Shown piece by piece: positions 14,951-23,699 of a DNA stretch of 34,289 bases. The position numbers and the translations under genes were made by a program. The stretch is from Nitriliruptoraceae bacterium. Its GTDB lineage: Bacteria > Actinomycetota > Nitriliruptoria > Nitriliruptorales > Nitriliruptoraceae. Every line of letters begins with the position of its first letter. Positions within the stretch are counted from its first letter, which is position 1. Below the pieces are notes generated by a model that ran no database searches, had not been told where the DNA came from, and saw only the letters and a program-made list of their open reading frames with translations. Where the stretch lies: assembly GCA_020832455.1 (NCBI GenBank), contig JAFIEQ010000032.1:1-34289 (forward strand), written 5' to 3'.

Positions 14951-16453
14951 ATGGACGACCTCTTCGCTCGCTACGACCTCGACGGCTTCTTCGACGAGGT
15001 CTTCGCCACCGACGGTGGTGCGGTCCGCCCGCACTACACCGAGCTCATCTCGCGCCTCGCGCGGTTGAGTCCCGCCGACCTGGAGCGACGCGAACGCATC
15101 CGCGACGGCATCTTCCGTACCCAGGGGATCACCTTCACCGTCTACGGCGACGACGCCGGGGTGGAGCGCACCTTCCCGATGGACCTGCTGCCGCGCATCA
15201 TCCCCGCGAGCGAGTGGGCGACGATCGAGGCCGGGGTGGTGCAGCGGGTCACCGCGCTGAACCGCTTCCTCGACGATCTCTACACCGGTGAGCAGGCCGC
15301 GGTCCACGACGGGGTCGTGCCCCGCTGGCTGATCGAGACGGCCTCCGGGTTCACCCGGGAGGCGTTCGGGATCCACGTCCCCCACGCGGCCCGCTGCCTG
15401 GTGTCGGGGGTCGACCTCGTCCGCGACGACGAGGGGACCTACCGGGTGCTGGAGGACAACCTGCGCAACCCCTCCGGCATCTCCTACGTGCTCGAGAACC
15501 GCGCGGCGATGACGCGGGTCCTGCCGCTCGCGTTCGCGGAGCAACGGGTCCGCCCGGTCGACCACTACGGCCCGATGCTGCTCAAGGCGCTGCGTGAGGT
15601 CGCGCCGCCCGCCGCGGGGGAGCACCCCACGGCGGTCGTGCTGACCCCGGGGGTGTTCAACTCGGCCTACTTCGAGCACGCCTTCCTGGCGCGCCAGATG
15701 GGGGTGGAGCTCGTCGAGGGCCGTGACCTCGTCGTGGACGAGCACGTGGTCTACATGCGCACCACCATGGGGCTGCAGCGCGTCGACGTGATCTACCGAC
15801 GGGTCGACGACCCGTTCCTCGACCCGGTCGTGTTCCGGCCCGACTCCGCGCTCGGCGTCCCGGGGCTGCTCTCGGCCGCGCGGGCCGGCAACGTGACCAT
15901 CACCAACGCGGTCGGCAACGGGGTCGCCGACGACAAGGCCGTCTACGCCTTCGTCCCGGACCTCATCCGCTACTTCCTCGGCGAGGACCCGATCCTGCCC
16001 AACGTGGAGACCTACCTGCTGTGGGACCCCGAGCAGCGCGAGGCGGTCCTCGAGCGGCTCGGGGAGGTCGTGGTCAAGCCGGTCGCGGAGTCCGGTGGGT
16101 ACGGGATGCTCATCGGTCCCCACGCCACCGACGAGGAGATCGAGACCACGCGCCAGGCGGTCCTCGCCGATCCGCGCGGCTACATCGCGCAGGAGGTCGT
16201 CTCGCTCTCGCGGCACCCCACGCTGATCGGGGACCGCATGGAGGGCCGCCACGTGGACCTGCGGCCCTTCGCGATCGCCGGTGAGCACGTCGAGGTCGTC
16301 CCGGGGGGCCTGACCCGCGTCGCGCTCAAACGGGGTTCGCTGGTCGTCAACTCCTCGCAGGGCGGCGGTTCGAAGGACACCTGGGTCCTGGACGACGATC
16401 CCGGCGGCGCCAACGGCGCCGTCCCGATCGGACTGCTCCGACAGGAGGCCTGA
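14951..16453 (+). CDS. Circularly permuted ATP-grasp protein (type 2, DUF404/DUF407)
   Basis: 500 residues, the usual length. Family segments are clear: VERTFPMDLLPRIIPASEWA, RVLEDNLRNPSGISYVLENR (about 166-185), GVFNSAYFEHAFLARQMG, then the ATP-grasp segment VVVKPVAESGGYGMLIG (about 371-387) and RHVDLRPFAIAG. ATP-grasp enzymes join a carboxylate to an amine or thiol through an acyl-phosphate; comparative genomics predicts this family makes or attaches peptides, but no substrate is established. It is the first gene of an operon: the alpha-E gene starts 2 nt after its stop, and a transglutaminase-like gene follows. Apparently translated from a leaderless mRNA. Confidence 0.93.
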   Translation: MDDLFARYDLDGFFDEVFATDGGAVRPHYTELISRLARLSPADLERRERIRDGIFRTQGITFTVYGDDAGVERTFPMDLLPRIIPASEWATIEAGVVQRVTALNRFLDDLYTGEQAAVHDGVVPRWLIETASGFTREAFGIHVPHAARCLVSGVDLVRDDEGTYRVLEDNLRNPSGISYVLENRAAMTRVLPLAFAEQRVRPVDHYGPMLLKALREVAPPAAGEHPTAVVLTPGVFNSAYFEHAFLARQMGVELVEGRDLVVDEHVVYMRTTMGLQRVDVIYRRVDDPFLDPVVFRPDSALGVPGLLSAARAGNVTITNAVGNGVADDKAVYAFVPDLIRYFLGEDPILPNVETYLLWDPEQREAVLERLGEVVVKPVAESGGYGMLIGPHATDEEIETTRQAVLADPRGYIAQEVVSLSRHPTLIGDRMEGRHVDLRPFAIAGEHVEVVPGGLTRVALKRGSLVVNSSQGGGSKDTWVLDDDPGGANGAVPIGLLRQEA

Positions 16454-16455
16454 CC

Positions 16456-17511
16456 ATGCTCGCGAGACTCGCCGAGAACCTGTTCTGGGCCGGGCGCTAC
16501 GTCGAACGGGCGGAGGACACCGCCCGGATGGTGGACGTCACCTACCACACCCTGCTGGAGTCCCCCTACGTCGAGGTGGCGCACGCCTGGGCGCAACTGC
16601 TCGACGTGCTGCACCTGCGTACGGACTTCGGAGACGGGCCCATCGACCAGGACCGGGTCGTGCAGTTCCTGGTGCTGGAGGCGTCGAACCCCGGCTCGAT
16701 CACCTCGTCGATCGCCCAGGCCCGCGAGAACACACGCTCGGTGCGCGAGCTGGTCTCCACCGAGCTGTGGGAGTCGGTCAACGACCTGCACCTGGCGTTC
16801 AACGCCCGGGACCTGCGCGGTGAGCTGGCCGATCAGCCCCACGCGCTGTTCAGCTTCATCCGGCGGGCCTCGATGACGATCTACGGCGTGGCCAGCGAGA
16901 CGATGCCCCGCGACGAGGGCTGGCGGTTCATGGCGCTCGGCCGGTTGCTCGAGCGCGCGGAGATGACCTGTCGGCTGATCGACGTGCGCTACGCCCAGCT
17001 CGAGGCCATGGCGGGCCCCTCGCGGCGGCTCGCGCAGGCGGCCACCGCGGCGCCCGATCCGGACCGGGTCTCCGACGCCGACGAGGATGCCGGTGGCCTG
17101 CTCGCCCGCGGCGCGGACCGCACCGACTTCCACCACTGGGTGGCGGTGCTGAAATCCGCCTCGGCGTTCGAGGCCTACCGACGCCGCTACCGGTCCTCGA
17201 TGGACCCCGCCGACGTGGTGGAGTTCCTGCTGCTCGAGCCGGACCTGCCCCGCAGCGTGCAGTTCTGCCTCAACGGCGCGGTCCACCAGCTCGAGGTGCT
17301 GTGCGGCGGCCGACCCAGTCGGGCCGCCCGCATGCTCGGGCGCACGGCCGCGTCCCTGCGCTACCGCGACGTCGCGGAGCTGTTCGACATGGGGCTGCAC
17401 GAGCTGCTCGACGACGTCCAGGACCAGATCGCCAGCGCCGCCGAGGCGGTCGCCGACGAGTTCTTCCGGGCGCACCCGAGCGGCGCCATGCACGCCATCG
17501 CCACCGCCTGA
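16456..17511 (+). CDS. Alpha-E domain protein (DUF403)
   Basis: 351 residues, all helical, starting MLARLAENLFWAGRYVERAEDTARM, the signature opening of the family. Further conserved points are [55 protein letters not shown], and VEFLLLEPDLPRSVQFCL. The family is found almost always next to the permuted ATP-grasp protein, sometimes fused to it, and is thought to be its partner. Its ExR and HxxxAR-like residues have been suggested to be functional. Starts 2 nt after the ATP-grasp stop codon. Confidence 0.93.
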   Translation: MLARLAENLFWAGRYVERAEDTARMVDVTYHTLLESPYVEVAHAWAQLLDVLHLRTDFGDGPIDQDRVVQFLVLEASNPGSITSSIAQARENTRSVRELVSTELWESVNDLHLAFNARDLRGELADQPHALFSFIRRASMTIYGVASETMPRDEGWRFMALGRLLERAEMTCRLIDVRYAQLEAMAGPSRRLAQAATAAPDPDRVSDADEDAGGLLARGADRTDFHHWVAVLKSASAFEAYRRRYRSSMDPADVVEFLLLEPDLPRSVQFCLNGAVHQLEVLCGGRPSRAARMLGRTAASLRYRDVAELFDMGLHELLDDVQDQIASAAEAVADEFFRAHPSGAMHAIATA

Positions 17512-17560
17512 CGCACCTGCCCACCGTGCACCCGCGGTGGTCGACACCGACGAGGTCCCC

Positions 17561-18472
17561 GTGCGACTCGACATCCGCTACCTGACCCGCTTCCGCTACG
17601 ACGGGGCGGTGTCGGAGTCGCAGAACGAGCTGCGGGCCTCGCCGGCGACCGACGACCGGCAGTGGCTGGTCCACTACCACGTGACCACGACCCCCTCCTC
17701 CCGGGTGCTCAGCTACACGGACTACTGGGGGACCCGGGTCGACACCTTCGGGATCCGGTTGCCGCACGAGCAGCTCGAGGTCCTCGCCGAGGCGACCGTG
17801 GAGACCGTCGGTCCGAGCACGCCACCCGCATCGATCGACCCGGCGGCGTTCCGCGAGGCCGCGTTCCGCGACGCGCACCTGGAGTTCCTGCAGCGCTCCC
17901 CGCACGTGGACTGGGGGGACACGCTGGCCGCCGCGGCGCACGACGCGGTGGCGGGACTCGACGACGGGCTGGCGATGATCCACGCGGTCCACGACCTGGG
18001 TGCGGGGCTGGAGTACCGCGAGGGCGAGACCTACGTGGGCGTGGACGTCGACGACGTCTTCGAGCGCGGTGCCGGGGTCTGCCAGGACGTCGCGCACCTG
18101 ACGCTCGCGGCGGCCCGCGAGGTCGGTATCCCGTCCCGCTACGTGTCGGGGTACCTGTTCACCGTCGACGACTCGACCGGTGAGGACACCGACACCGACG
18201 AGGTGGAGGTCCAGACCCACGCCTGGGTGGAGTTCGCCATGCCGGGTGCGGGCTGGTTGGCCCTGGATCCCACCAACGCCCAACCGGTCGGCGAGCGGCA
18301 CGTCACGATCGGGCGCGGACGCGACTACGACGACGTCTCGCCGCTGCGTGGGGTCTTCTCCGGCGCGCAGCGCCACGAACTCGAGGTCAGCGTGGCCATG
18401 CGGCGGCTCGCGCGCGAACCGCTCGGGGACGCGGTGGACCCCGCACGGGCGCGGGCAGCCGCGCAGCAGTGA
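17561..18472 (+). CDS. Transglutaminase-like cysteine peptidase family protein
   Basis: 303 residues from the GTG at 17561, which has GAGG 5 nt upstream and gives the family-typical start VRLDIRYLTRFRYDG; a GTG at 17537 would add eight residues. The N-terminal domain (about 1-90) is the beta-rich transglutaminase-like N region. The catalytic domain has Cys near 174 in GVCQDVAHLTLAAARE, His near 220 in THAWVEF, and Asp near 236 in LALDPTNA, a complete triad. Family members are predicted peptidases or amide-exchange enzymes. With the two genes before it this is the widespread ATP-grasp / alpha-E / transglutaminase trio, which in many bacteria also includes the Anbu proteasome-like peptidase; none is seen here. 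Confidence 0.92.
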   Translation: MRLDIRYLTRFRYDGAVSESQNELRASPATDDRQWLVHYHVTTTPSSRVLSYTDYWGTRVDTFGIRLPHEQLEVLAEATVETVGPSTPPASIDPAAFREAAFRDAHLEFLQRSPHVDWGDTLAAAAHDAVAGLDDGLAMIHAVHDLGAGLEYREGETYVGVDVDDVFERGAGVCQDVAHLTLAAAREVGIPSRYVSGYLFTVDDSTGEDTDTDEVEVQTHAWVEFAMPGAGWLALDPTNAQPVGERHVTIGRGRDYDDVSPLRGVFSGAQRHELEVSVAMRRLAREPLGDAVDPARARAAAQQ

Positions 18473-18572
18473 GCCTCGTTGCGTGGACCGCGGCGACCTG
18501 CTGCAGTGCAGGCCTGCGCGGCGGGCGCGGCTGAGGCGCGACACGGACGCACCGGACAGGGTGGGGGTGGCG

Positions 18573-19274
18573 GTGGCACGACGGCGGACACGCGGCACGA
18601 CGGATCCGGACGCGCCCAGGGCGGTCCGCCCGAGCGAGGCTCTGCCGCGCACGGGGACCATCATCGAGGTGGCCGTCGAGGACGGTCGGCTGCGCCGTCG
18701 GACCCGCGTGGAGCACGTCGAGGGCACCCGGGTCTGGGTGGTCGCGCCGCTGCGTCCCGCGGGGGAGGTGTGGCCGCTGGTCGAGGGGTCCCCGGTCGCC
18801 GTGACCTGGGTCACCGACCGTGGCGTGCGCACGGCGCAGGCCACGCTGGCGGCCGTGGAGGGGGACGACGTCGTGCTCTGGGTCGTCGAGGTCCGCAGCG
18901 TGGAGCAGACCCAGCGGCGCCAGGCCTACCGCCTGGAGATCACGCTGCCGGTGTCGTTCGACGGGCCGGCCGGCCCGGTCGCCGGTCAGACGCGGGACCT
19001 GAGCGAGACCGGGGCCCGGTGCCGGGTCCCCAAGGCCGTGCTGCAGCCCGAGGTCGGGGACGTCCTCGGGGTGTCCTTCGTGCTCGACGAGGTGACCACC
19101 TTCGCCGCGGAGGCACGCGTGCTGCGGGTGGCCGAACCCGACGAGCCGGCGTTGCGTCGGGAGTTCCTCGACGTCGGCATCCTGTTGCTCGACCTGGACG
19201 GGGAGGCGGCCGAGACGCTGCGTCGCTACGTCCTGGAGGAGCAGCTGCGCCGGCGGCGTCACGGCCTGGAGTGA
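18573..19274 (+). CDS. PilZ-domain c-di-GMP effector, YcgR-like
   Basis: 233 residues from the GTG at 18573; in-frame GTGs at 18567, 18561 and 18483 are alternatives and no site decides. The N-terminal part (about 25-110) has GTIIEVAVEDGRLRRRTRV and WPLVEGSPVAVTWV, matching the flagellar-brake (YcgR) N-domain pattern. The PilZ domain carries both c-di-GMP motifs intact: RxxxR in RRQAYR (near 114) and DxSxxG in DLSETGARC (near 142). It should bind c-di-GMP and pass the signal to a partner not visible here. It lies 100 nt after the transglutaminase gene and may or may not belong to that operon. A GGDEF-EAL protein is encoded at 27022-29280. Confidence 0.85.
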   Translation: MARRRTRGTTDPDAPRAVRPSEALPRTGTIIEVAVEDGRLRRRTRVEHVEGTRVWVVAPLRPAGEVWPLVEGSPVAVTWVTDRGVRTAQATLAAVEGDDVVLWVVEVRSVEQTQRRQAYRLEITLPVSFDGPAGPVAGQTRDLSETGARCRVPKAVLQPEVGDVLGVSFVLDEVTTFAAEARVLRVAEPDEPALRREFLDVGILLLDLDGEAAETLRRYVLEEQLRRRRHGLE

Positions 19275-19755
19275 GCGCCGGGTCCACGCGTGCCGGGCCG
19301 GAGCCGAGCCAGTGCCGGGCGGGAACCGGGCCACGATCGGGCCGGCGACGGGACGACGAGGAGGGTCCCGGTGACGCTCGATGCGTCCGTGGTGACCGAT
19401 CCGGCGTCCGGACCGATGCTGCGCCATCCCGGGACCCTCGGCTCCGTGTCCGCCGGGGGCGCTCGACATCCCACCGCAGCGGGGCGAGCGGCGACCTCGG
19501 GTCGGCGCGCGGAGCGGTGATCGGCCCGTCGTGGGGACGAGGTAGCAGAGCGCTACTGGCCTCCGATCACGGCTCGACCGTACGGACGTGGGCCGGGGGC
19601 GTCCACGGTCGGCGCGCTGGGTGGACGGGTGCTGCTCCCCAGCGGACACCGCGCCGCTCGGGGACCCCGTACGGCCACCTGCAGCGCTCGAGCGGCCACC
19701 TGGAGCGCCTGGATCCGGAGCCGCGTGCGACCGTCGCGGTGCGCAGCCCGTGGGT
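19275..19755. other. Gene-free stretch between the PilZ gene and the suf promoter
   Basis: About 480 nt in which the open frames have poor codon bias and no recognisable protein. It holds one compact fold (19517-19570): an outer 8-bp stem GTGATCGG / CCGATCAC encloses two hairpins, CGTC-GACG with a 5-nt loop and GTAGC-GCTAC with a 5-nt loop. Nothing else stands out. Confidence 0.5.
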
Positions 19756-19784
19756 TTGCGGGGGACCGGCGCGCCCCCTACCCT
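19756..19784 (+). promoter_or_regulatory. Promoter of the suf operon
   Basis: -35 TTGCGG (19756-19761), a 17-nt spacer, and -10 TACCCT (19779-19784) place the start near 19791, giving a leader of about 100 nt before sufR. The -10 overlaps the palindrome at 19783-19810. Confidence 0.6.
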
Positions 19785-19810
19785 TTCCGGAACGCAGATG
19801 TTCCGGAAAG
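19783..19810 (+). promoter_or_regulatory. sufR: Candidate SufR operator
   Basis: A perfect 11-bp inverted repeat, CTTTCCGGAAC and GTTCCGGAAAG, with a 6-nt spacer, covering the end of the -10 and the start site. Its core GAAC-N6-GTTC has the same spacing and nearly the same half-site as CAAC-N6-GTTG, reported for SufR in other bacteria. It lies about 80 nt before sufR, so it fits autoregulation by iron-sulfur status. Confidence 0.65.
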
Positions 19811-19889
19811 AGCGCCCCGCAGGCCCGGCAGCCTAGCCCGCTCGCCGCCCCGCCCACGCATCGACCAGACCGCGCACCCGAGAGGCCCC

Positions 19890-20690
19890 ATGTCCACCGA
19901 GACCACCGAACAGCGCACCACGCGGTCGCTGATCGCGTTGCTCGGTGAGACCCGTGCCCGCATCGTGCAGGTGCTGCGCCGGGATGGTCGCACGACCGTG
20001 GCGGCGCTCGCCGCGGAGCTCGAACTCTCCGAGGTCGCGGTCCGTCGCCACCTCGGCGTCCTGAGCGAGGACGGCTTCGTGGCCGCGGACGCGGCGCGCG
20101 CCGAGGATCGCCCGGAGCGGGGCCGACCGCCCAGCACCTACCGGCTCGCCGAGGACGCCGAGCAGCTGTTCCCGCAGCGCTACGACCAGCTCGCGGGGCA
20201 GATGCTGGAGTTCCTCCAGGAGTCGTCCGGTCGCGAGGGCGTGCACGACTTCCTACGCTGGCGCGTCGGCCGCGAGGTCGGGGTCCTGCGCGACGCGGTG
20301 GACGCCGCCTCGTTGCACGAGCGGCTCGAACAGCTCGCCGGCGCGCTCACCGATGCCGGGTTCGACGCCTCCGTGGACGTCGAGGGTGACGGGTTCACGC
20401 TGACCCAGGACCACTGCACCATCGCACAGGTCGCCCGCGACCATCCGGAGGTCTGCACCTACGAGGCCGCCGCCTTCGCGGAGGTGCTCGGGCACGACGT
20501 GACGCTGCGTCGCCGCGCCACCTTGGCGGGCGGTGCCGCGACGTGTGTGTGCCAGGTCCGTCCCCGGTCCGCCACCGCCACGAACGGTGCGGACGGACCG
20601 AACGAGGTGACCGACCCGCACGACCCCACCGACGTATCCGCCCTGCACGACCCGTCCCCCCGTCCCGACTCCGCAGGAGACCCGCTGTGA
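19890..20690 (+). CDS. sufR: Iron-sulfur cluster biosynthesis transcriptional regulator SufR
   Basis: 266 residues. The N-terminal winged helix (about 12-80) has [20 protein letters not shown] and [20 protein letters not shown], as in the DeoR/ArsR-like SufR group. The C-terminal half carries Cys near 176 and 189 ([15 protein letters not shown]-x12-C) and a C-V-C near 219-221, candidate cluster ligands. SufR holds an Fe-S cluster and represses suf when clusters are sufficient. A Pro/Asp-rich tail of about 40 residues after the last Cys looks disordered. It is first in the suf operon and overlaps sufB by 4 nt (GTGA). The palindrome at its promoter is the expected target. Confidence 0.92.
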   Translation: MSTETTEQRTTRSLIALLGETRARIVQVLRRDGRTTVAALAAELELSEVAVRRHLGVLSEDGFVAADAARAEDRPERGRPPSTYRLAEDAEQLFPQRYDQLAGQMLEFLQESSGREGVHDFLRWRVGREVGVLRDAVDAASLHERLEQLAGALTDAGFDASVDVEGDGFTLTQDHCTIAQVARDHPEVCTYEAAAFAEVLGHDVTLRRRATLAGGAATCVCQVRPRSATATNGADGPNEVTDPHDPTDVSALHDPSPRPDSAGDPL

Positions 20691-22138
20691 GCCAGACCGA
20701 GATCGACCTCCCCGTCAGCGAGGCACGCCAGAACCAGAAGGACGTGGCCGAGGACCTCGCCGACTACAAGTTCGGGTGGTCGGACAACAGCGACGGCTAC
20801 TCGTTCACCTCCGAGCGGGGGCTGACGCGTGACGTCGTCGCCGCCATCAGCGAGCGCAAGAACGAGCCCGCCTGGATGCGCGACCTGCGTCTGCGCGCCT
20901 TCGAGGCCTACGAGCGTCGCCCGATGCCCAACTGGGGCGCGGACCTGTCCGGCATCGACTTCGACAACATCTACTACTACGTCGAGGCGTCCGAGAAGCA
21001 GGCCAACACCTGGGACGAGCTGCCCCCGGAGATCCTCGAGACCTACGAGAAGCTCGGTATCCCGCAGGCGGAGCGCGAGCGCCTCGTCGCCGGGGTCGCG
21101 GCGCAGTACGAGTCGACGGTGCTCTACCACAAGGTGCGTGAGGACCTCGAGCAGGAAGGGGTCATCTTCCTCGACACCGACACCGCGATCCACGAGCACG
21201 AGGACCTGTTCCGCGAGCACTTCGCCACCATCATCCCGCCCAACGACAACAAGTTCGCGGCGCTCAACACCGCGGTGTGGTCCGGCGGCTCGTTCATCTA
21301 CGTGCCCGAGGGCGTGAAGGTCGACATCCCGCTGCAGGCCTACTTCCGCATCAACAAGCAGAACATGGGCCAGTTCGAGCGCACGCTGATCATCGCGGCG
21401 CCGGGCAGCTACGTGCACTACGTCGAGGGCTGCACCGCCCCGATCTACAGCTCGGACTCGCTGCACTCGGCTGTCGTGGAGATCCTCGTGCAGGAGGGCG
21501 CACGCGTGCGCTACACGACGATCCAGAACTGGTCGAACAACGTCTACAACCTGGTGACCAAGCGCGCCGTGGCGGAGAAGAACGCCACGATGGAGTGGAT
21601 CGACGGCAACATCGGGTCCAAGGTCACGATGAAGTACCCGGCCGTGTGGATGACCGGTGAAGGCGCCAAGGGCGAGGTGCTCTCCGTGGCCTACGCCAAC
21701 GACGGCCAGCACCAGGACGCCGGCGCGAAGATGGTCCACGCCGCGCCCTACACCACCTCCAACATCCTCTCGAAGTCGATCTCCAAGGGGGAGGGGCGCA
21801 CCTCCTACCGTGGGCTCGTGTCGATCAACAAGGGCGCGCACCACGCCCGCTCGGCCGTCAAGTGCGACGCGCTGATGCTCGACGACACCTCCCGCACCGA
21901 CACCTACCCCTACATGGAGATCGAGCAGGAGGACGCCACGATCGAGCACGAGGCCACGGTCTCGAAGGTGTCCGACGACCAGATGTTCTACATGCAGTCG
22001 CGCGGCATCGACGAGGACGAGGCCACGGCGATGATCGTCCGCGGTTTCATCGAGCCGATCGCCCGTGAGCTGCCGATGGAGTACTCCGTCGAACTCAACC
22101 GCCTGATCGCCCTGGAGATGGAGGGCGCGATCGGCTGA
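20687..22138 (+). CDS. sufB: Fe-S cluster assembly scaffold SufB
   Basis: 483 residues from a GTG with AGGAGA 8 nt upstream; the start overlaps the sufR stop. SufB is the core scaffold of the SufBC2D complex on which clusters are built in the cytosol. Typical segments are [94 protein letters not shown] and the closing [22 protein letters not shown]. Length and motifs are complete. It is followed by 181 nt with a hairpin and short tandem repeats before sufD, an unusual gap in an otherwise tight operon. Confidence 0.97.
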   Translation: MSQTEIDLPVSEARQNQKDVAEDLADYKFGWSDNSDGYSFTSERGLTRDVVAAISERKNEPAWMRDLRLRAFEAYERRPMPNWGADLSGIDFDNIYYYVEASEKQANTWDELPPEILETYEKLGIPQAERERLVAGVAAQYESTVLYHKVREDLEQEGVIFLDTDTAIHEHEDLFREHFATIIPPNDNKFAALNTAVWSGGSFIYVPEGVKVDIPLQAYFRINKQNMGQFERTLIIAAPGSYVHYVEGCTAPIYSSDSLHSAVVEILVQEGARVRYTTIQNWSNNVYNLVTKRAVAEKNATMEWIDGNIGSKVTMKYPAVWMTGEGAKGEVLSVAYANDGQHQDAGAKMVHAAPYTTSNILSKSISKGEGRTSYRGLVSINKGAHHARSAVKCDALMLDDTSRTDTYPYMEIEQEDATIEHEATVSKVSDDQMFYMQSRGIDEDEATAMIVRGFIEPIARELPMEYSVELNRLIALEMEGAIG

Positions 22139-22214
22139 CTCGGCCGCGGCCGAGGCGCCGGACGACGTCCCGCCGCCGCCATCCCGTTCCGAGCCCCCAC
22201 CTCCCCGGTGGACG

Positions 22215-22233
22215 GGCACCCGGACGGGGTGCC
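22215..22233 (+). promoter_or_regulatory. Hairpin between sufB and sufD
   Basis: GGCACCC and GGGTGCC form a 7-bp stem with a 5-nt loop, in the middle of the gap between the two genes. It could protect the upstream sufB message, act as a partial terminator, or set the SufB to SufD ratio. No T tract follows. Confidence 0.35.
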
Positions 22234-22279
22234 GGCGGCGACGTCTCGCCATCCGACCATCCCCACCCGTCCACCACCC

Positions 22280-22318
22280 GTGCCACCCGACGTGCCACCC
22301 GACGTGCCACCCGACGTG
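22280..22318 (+). repeat. 12-bp tandem repeat, three copies, just before sufD
   Basis: GTGCCACCCGAC occurs three times without change (22280-22291, 22292-22303, 22304-22315), followed by a further GTG. The array ends 1 nt before the sufD start at 22320. Each unit contains a GTG triplet, so the array also provides several potential starts in another frame. It could vary in copy number by slippage and so change the spacing ahead of sufD. Confidence 0.75.
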
Positions 22319-22319
22319 A

Positions 22320-23699
22320 GTGAGTCCCACCGTGAACCTCGACGCTCTGACCGAGGAGGGCATCGCCGCACTCAGCGACGCTGCCGGCGAACCCTCCTGG
22401 CTCCGTGACCGCCGTCTGGCGGCCTTCAAGCACACCCTCGACCGTGGCTGGCCCAACAGCCGCGAGGACGAGTTCTGGCGCTCGACGCCCTTCGACCGGC
22501 GCATCGACGTCGACCGCGACCTGGTGACCACCGGCAGCGGTGCGAGCGCGCCGGGCGGCATCGTCGACGGCCTGGAGCTCGAAGCGGCCCAGCTGCGCAT
22601 CGTCGACGGCTCGGTCGTCGAGGCGACCGTGCCCACCGCGTTGGCGGAGCAGGGCGTCGTGGTCGCCGACCTGGCCGACGCGCTCACGACCCACGGCGAG
22701 CGCATCGAACAGCTGCTCGGCCAGTTGACCACGGCCGACGCCGAGGGCACCGGCGCCGACGAGGACAAGACCATCGGGGTCAACGACGCCGCCTTCACCG
22801 TCGGCGCGTTCGTCCACGTCCCGGCCGAGGTCGAGGTGGCCGTGCCGATCGGGATCCACCTGCACGTCACGCAGCCCGGCGCGCACCTGCCGCGGATCCT
22901 GCTCGACGTCGGACACCACGCGGCCGTCACGGTCGTGCTCGAGCACACCTCCGCCGCAGGCACCGACGCGCTGGTCGACGAGGTGCTCGAGGGGTTCGTC
23001 CACGACGGCGCCACGGTCCGGCTCGCCAGCGTGCAGTCCTGGCACGACGAGATCCAGCACCTGTCCCTGCAGAAGCTGCAGGTGCACCGCGACGCCGACG
23101 TCTCGACCGTCGCGGTCACCACCGGTGGGGCCACCGTGCGGCTGCGCCCGGAGACCGACCTGGTCGGCCCCGGTGCGCAGGTGCGCCCGTTGGGGGTGTA
23201 CTTCGCGACCGACGGGCAGTGGTTCGATCTGCAGCCCTACGTCCGGCACATCGCGCCGCACGCCTCCTCCGACGTGCTGTTCAAGGGCGCGTTGCAGGGC
23301 GACTCGCGCTCGGTCTTCCGCGGCAACGTCTTCGTCGACAAGGACGCGGTCGGCACCAGCACCGACGAGAACAACAAGTCGCTGATCCTGACCAAGGGTG
23401 CGCGCGCGGATGCGACCCCGTTCCTGGAGATCCACTGCGCGGACATCACCGCCGGGCACGGCTCGGCGACGGGACAGATCGACGCGCTACACCTGTTCTA
23501 CCTCGAGTCGCGTGGTATCCGTCGCGAGGACGCGCTGCGCCTGATCGTGTTCGGCTTCTTCCGTGAGGTCCTGCGGGAGATCGACATCCCGGGCATCGAG
23601 GACGCCGCGCTGGCCGCGATCGAGGCGCGCGTCGAGGCAGCGGACCTCTCGGCCGTGCAGGTCAACGACGCGGCCCTGCGCGACGCGGTGTCGGCATGA
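22320..23699 (+). CDS. sufD: Fe-S cluster assembly protein SufD
   Basis: 459 residues from the GTG at 22320; a GTG at 22332 is an equally plausible start and no clear ribosome binding site decides. SufD is the SufB paralogue in the SufBC2D scaffold. The N-terminal part has LTEEGIAALSDAAGEPSWLRDRRLAAF and GWPNSREDEFWRSTPFD. The beta-helix region includes TDLVGPGAQVRPLGVYFAT, HIAPHASSDVLFKGALQG and SVFRGNVFVDKDAVGTST. The end has YLESRGIRREDALRLIVFGFF. The array of 12-bp repeats ends just upstream. Its stop overlaps the start of the Rieske gene (ATGA). Confidence 0.95.
   Translation: MSPTVNLDALTEEGIAALSDAAGEPSWLRDRRLAAFKHTLDRGWPNSREDEFWRSTPFDRRIDVDRDLVTTGSGASAPGGIVDGLELEAAQLRIVDGSVVEATVPTALAEQGVVVADLADALTTHGERIEQLLGQLTTADAEGTGADEDKTIGVNDAAFTVGAFVHVPAEVEVAVPIGIHLHVTQPGAHLPRILLDVGHHAAVTVVLEHTSAAGTDALVDEVLEGFVHDGATVRLASVQSWHDEIQHLSLQKLQVHRDADVSTVAVTTGGATVRLRPETDLVGPGAQVRPLGVYFATDGQWFDLQPYVRHIAPHASSDVLFKGALQGDSRSVFRGNVFVDKDAVGTSTDENNKSLILTKGARADATPFLEIHCADITAGHGSATGQIDALHLFYLESRGIRREDALRLIVFGFFREVLREIDIPGIEDAALAAIEARVEAADLSAVQVNDAALRDAVSA

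Noticed and set aside
14951-19274. Anbu (proteasome-like) peptidase expected beside the ATP-grasp operon
   Set aside because: Looked for in the flanking frames and not found; the gene after the transglutaminase is a PilZ protein.
19290-19857. Short open frames upstream of sufR on both strands
   Set aside because: Poor third-position bias, no ribosome binding sites, and overlap with the suf promoter and palindrome.
20459-23134. Open frame of 891 codons on the minus strand opposite sufB and sufD
   Set aside because: Shadow of high-GC coding sequence; sufR, sufB and sufD on the other strand are unmistakable and no family matches this frame.
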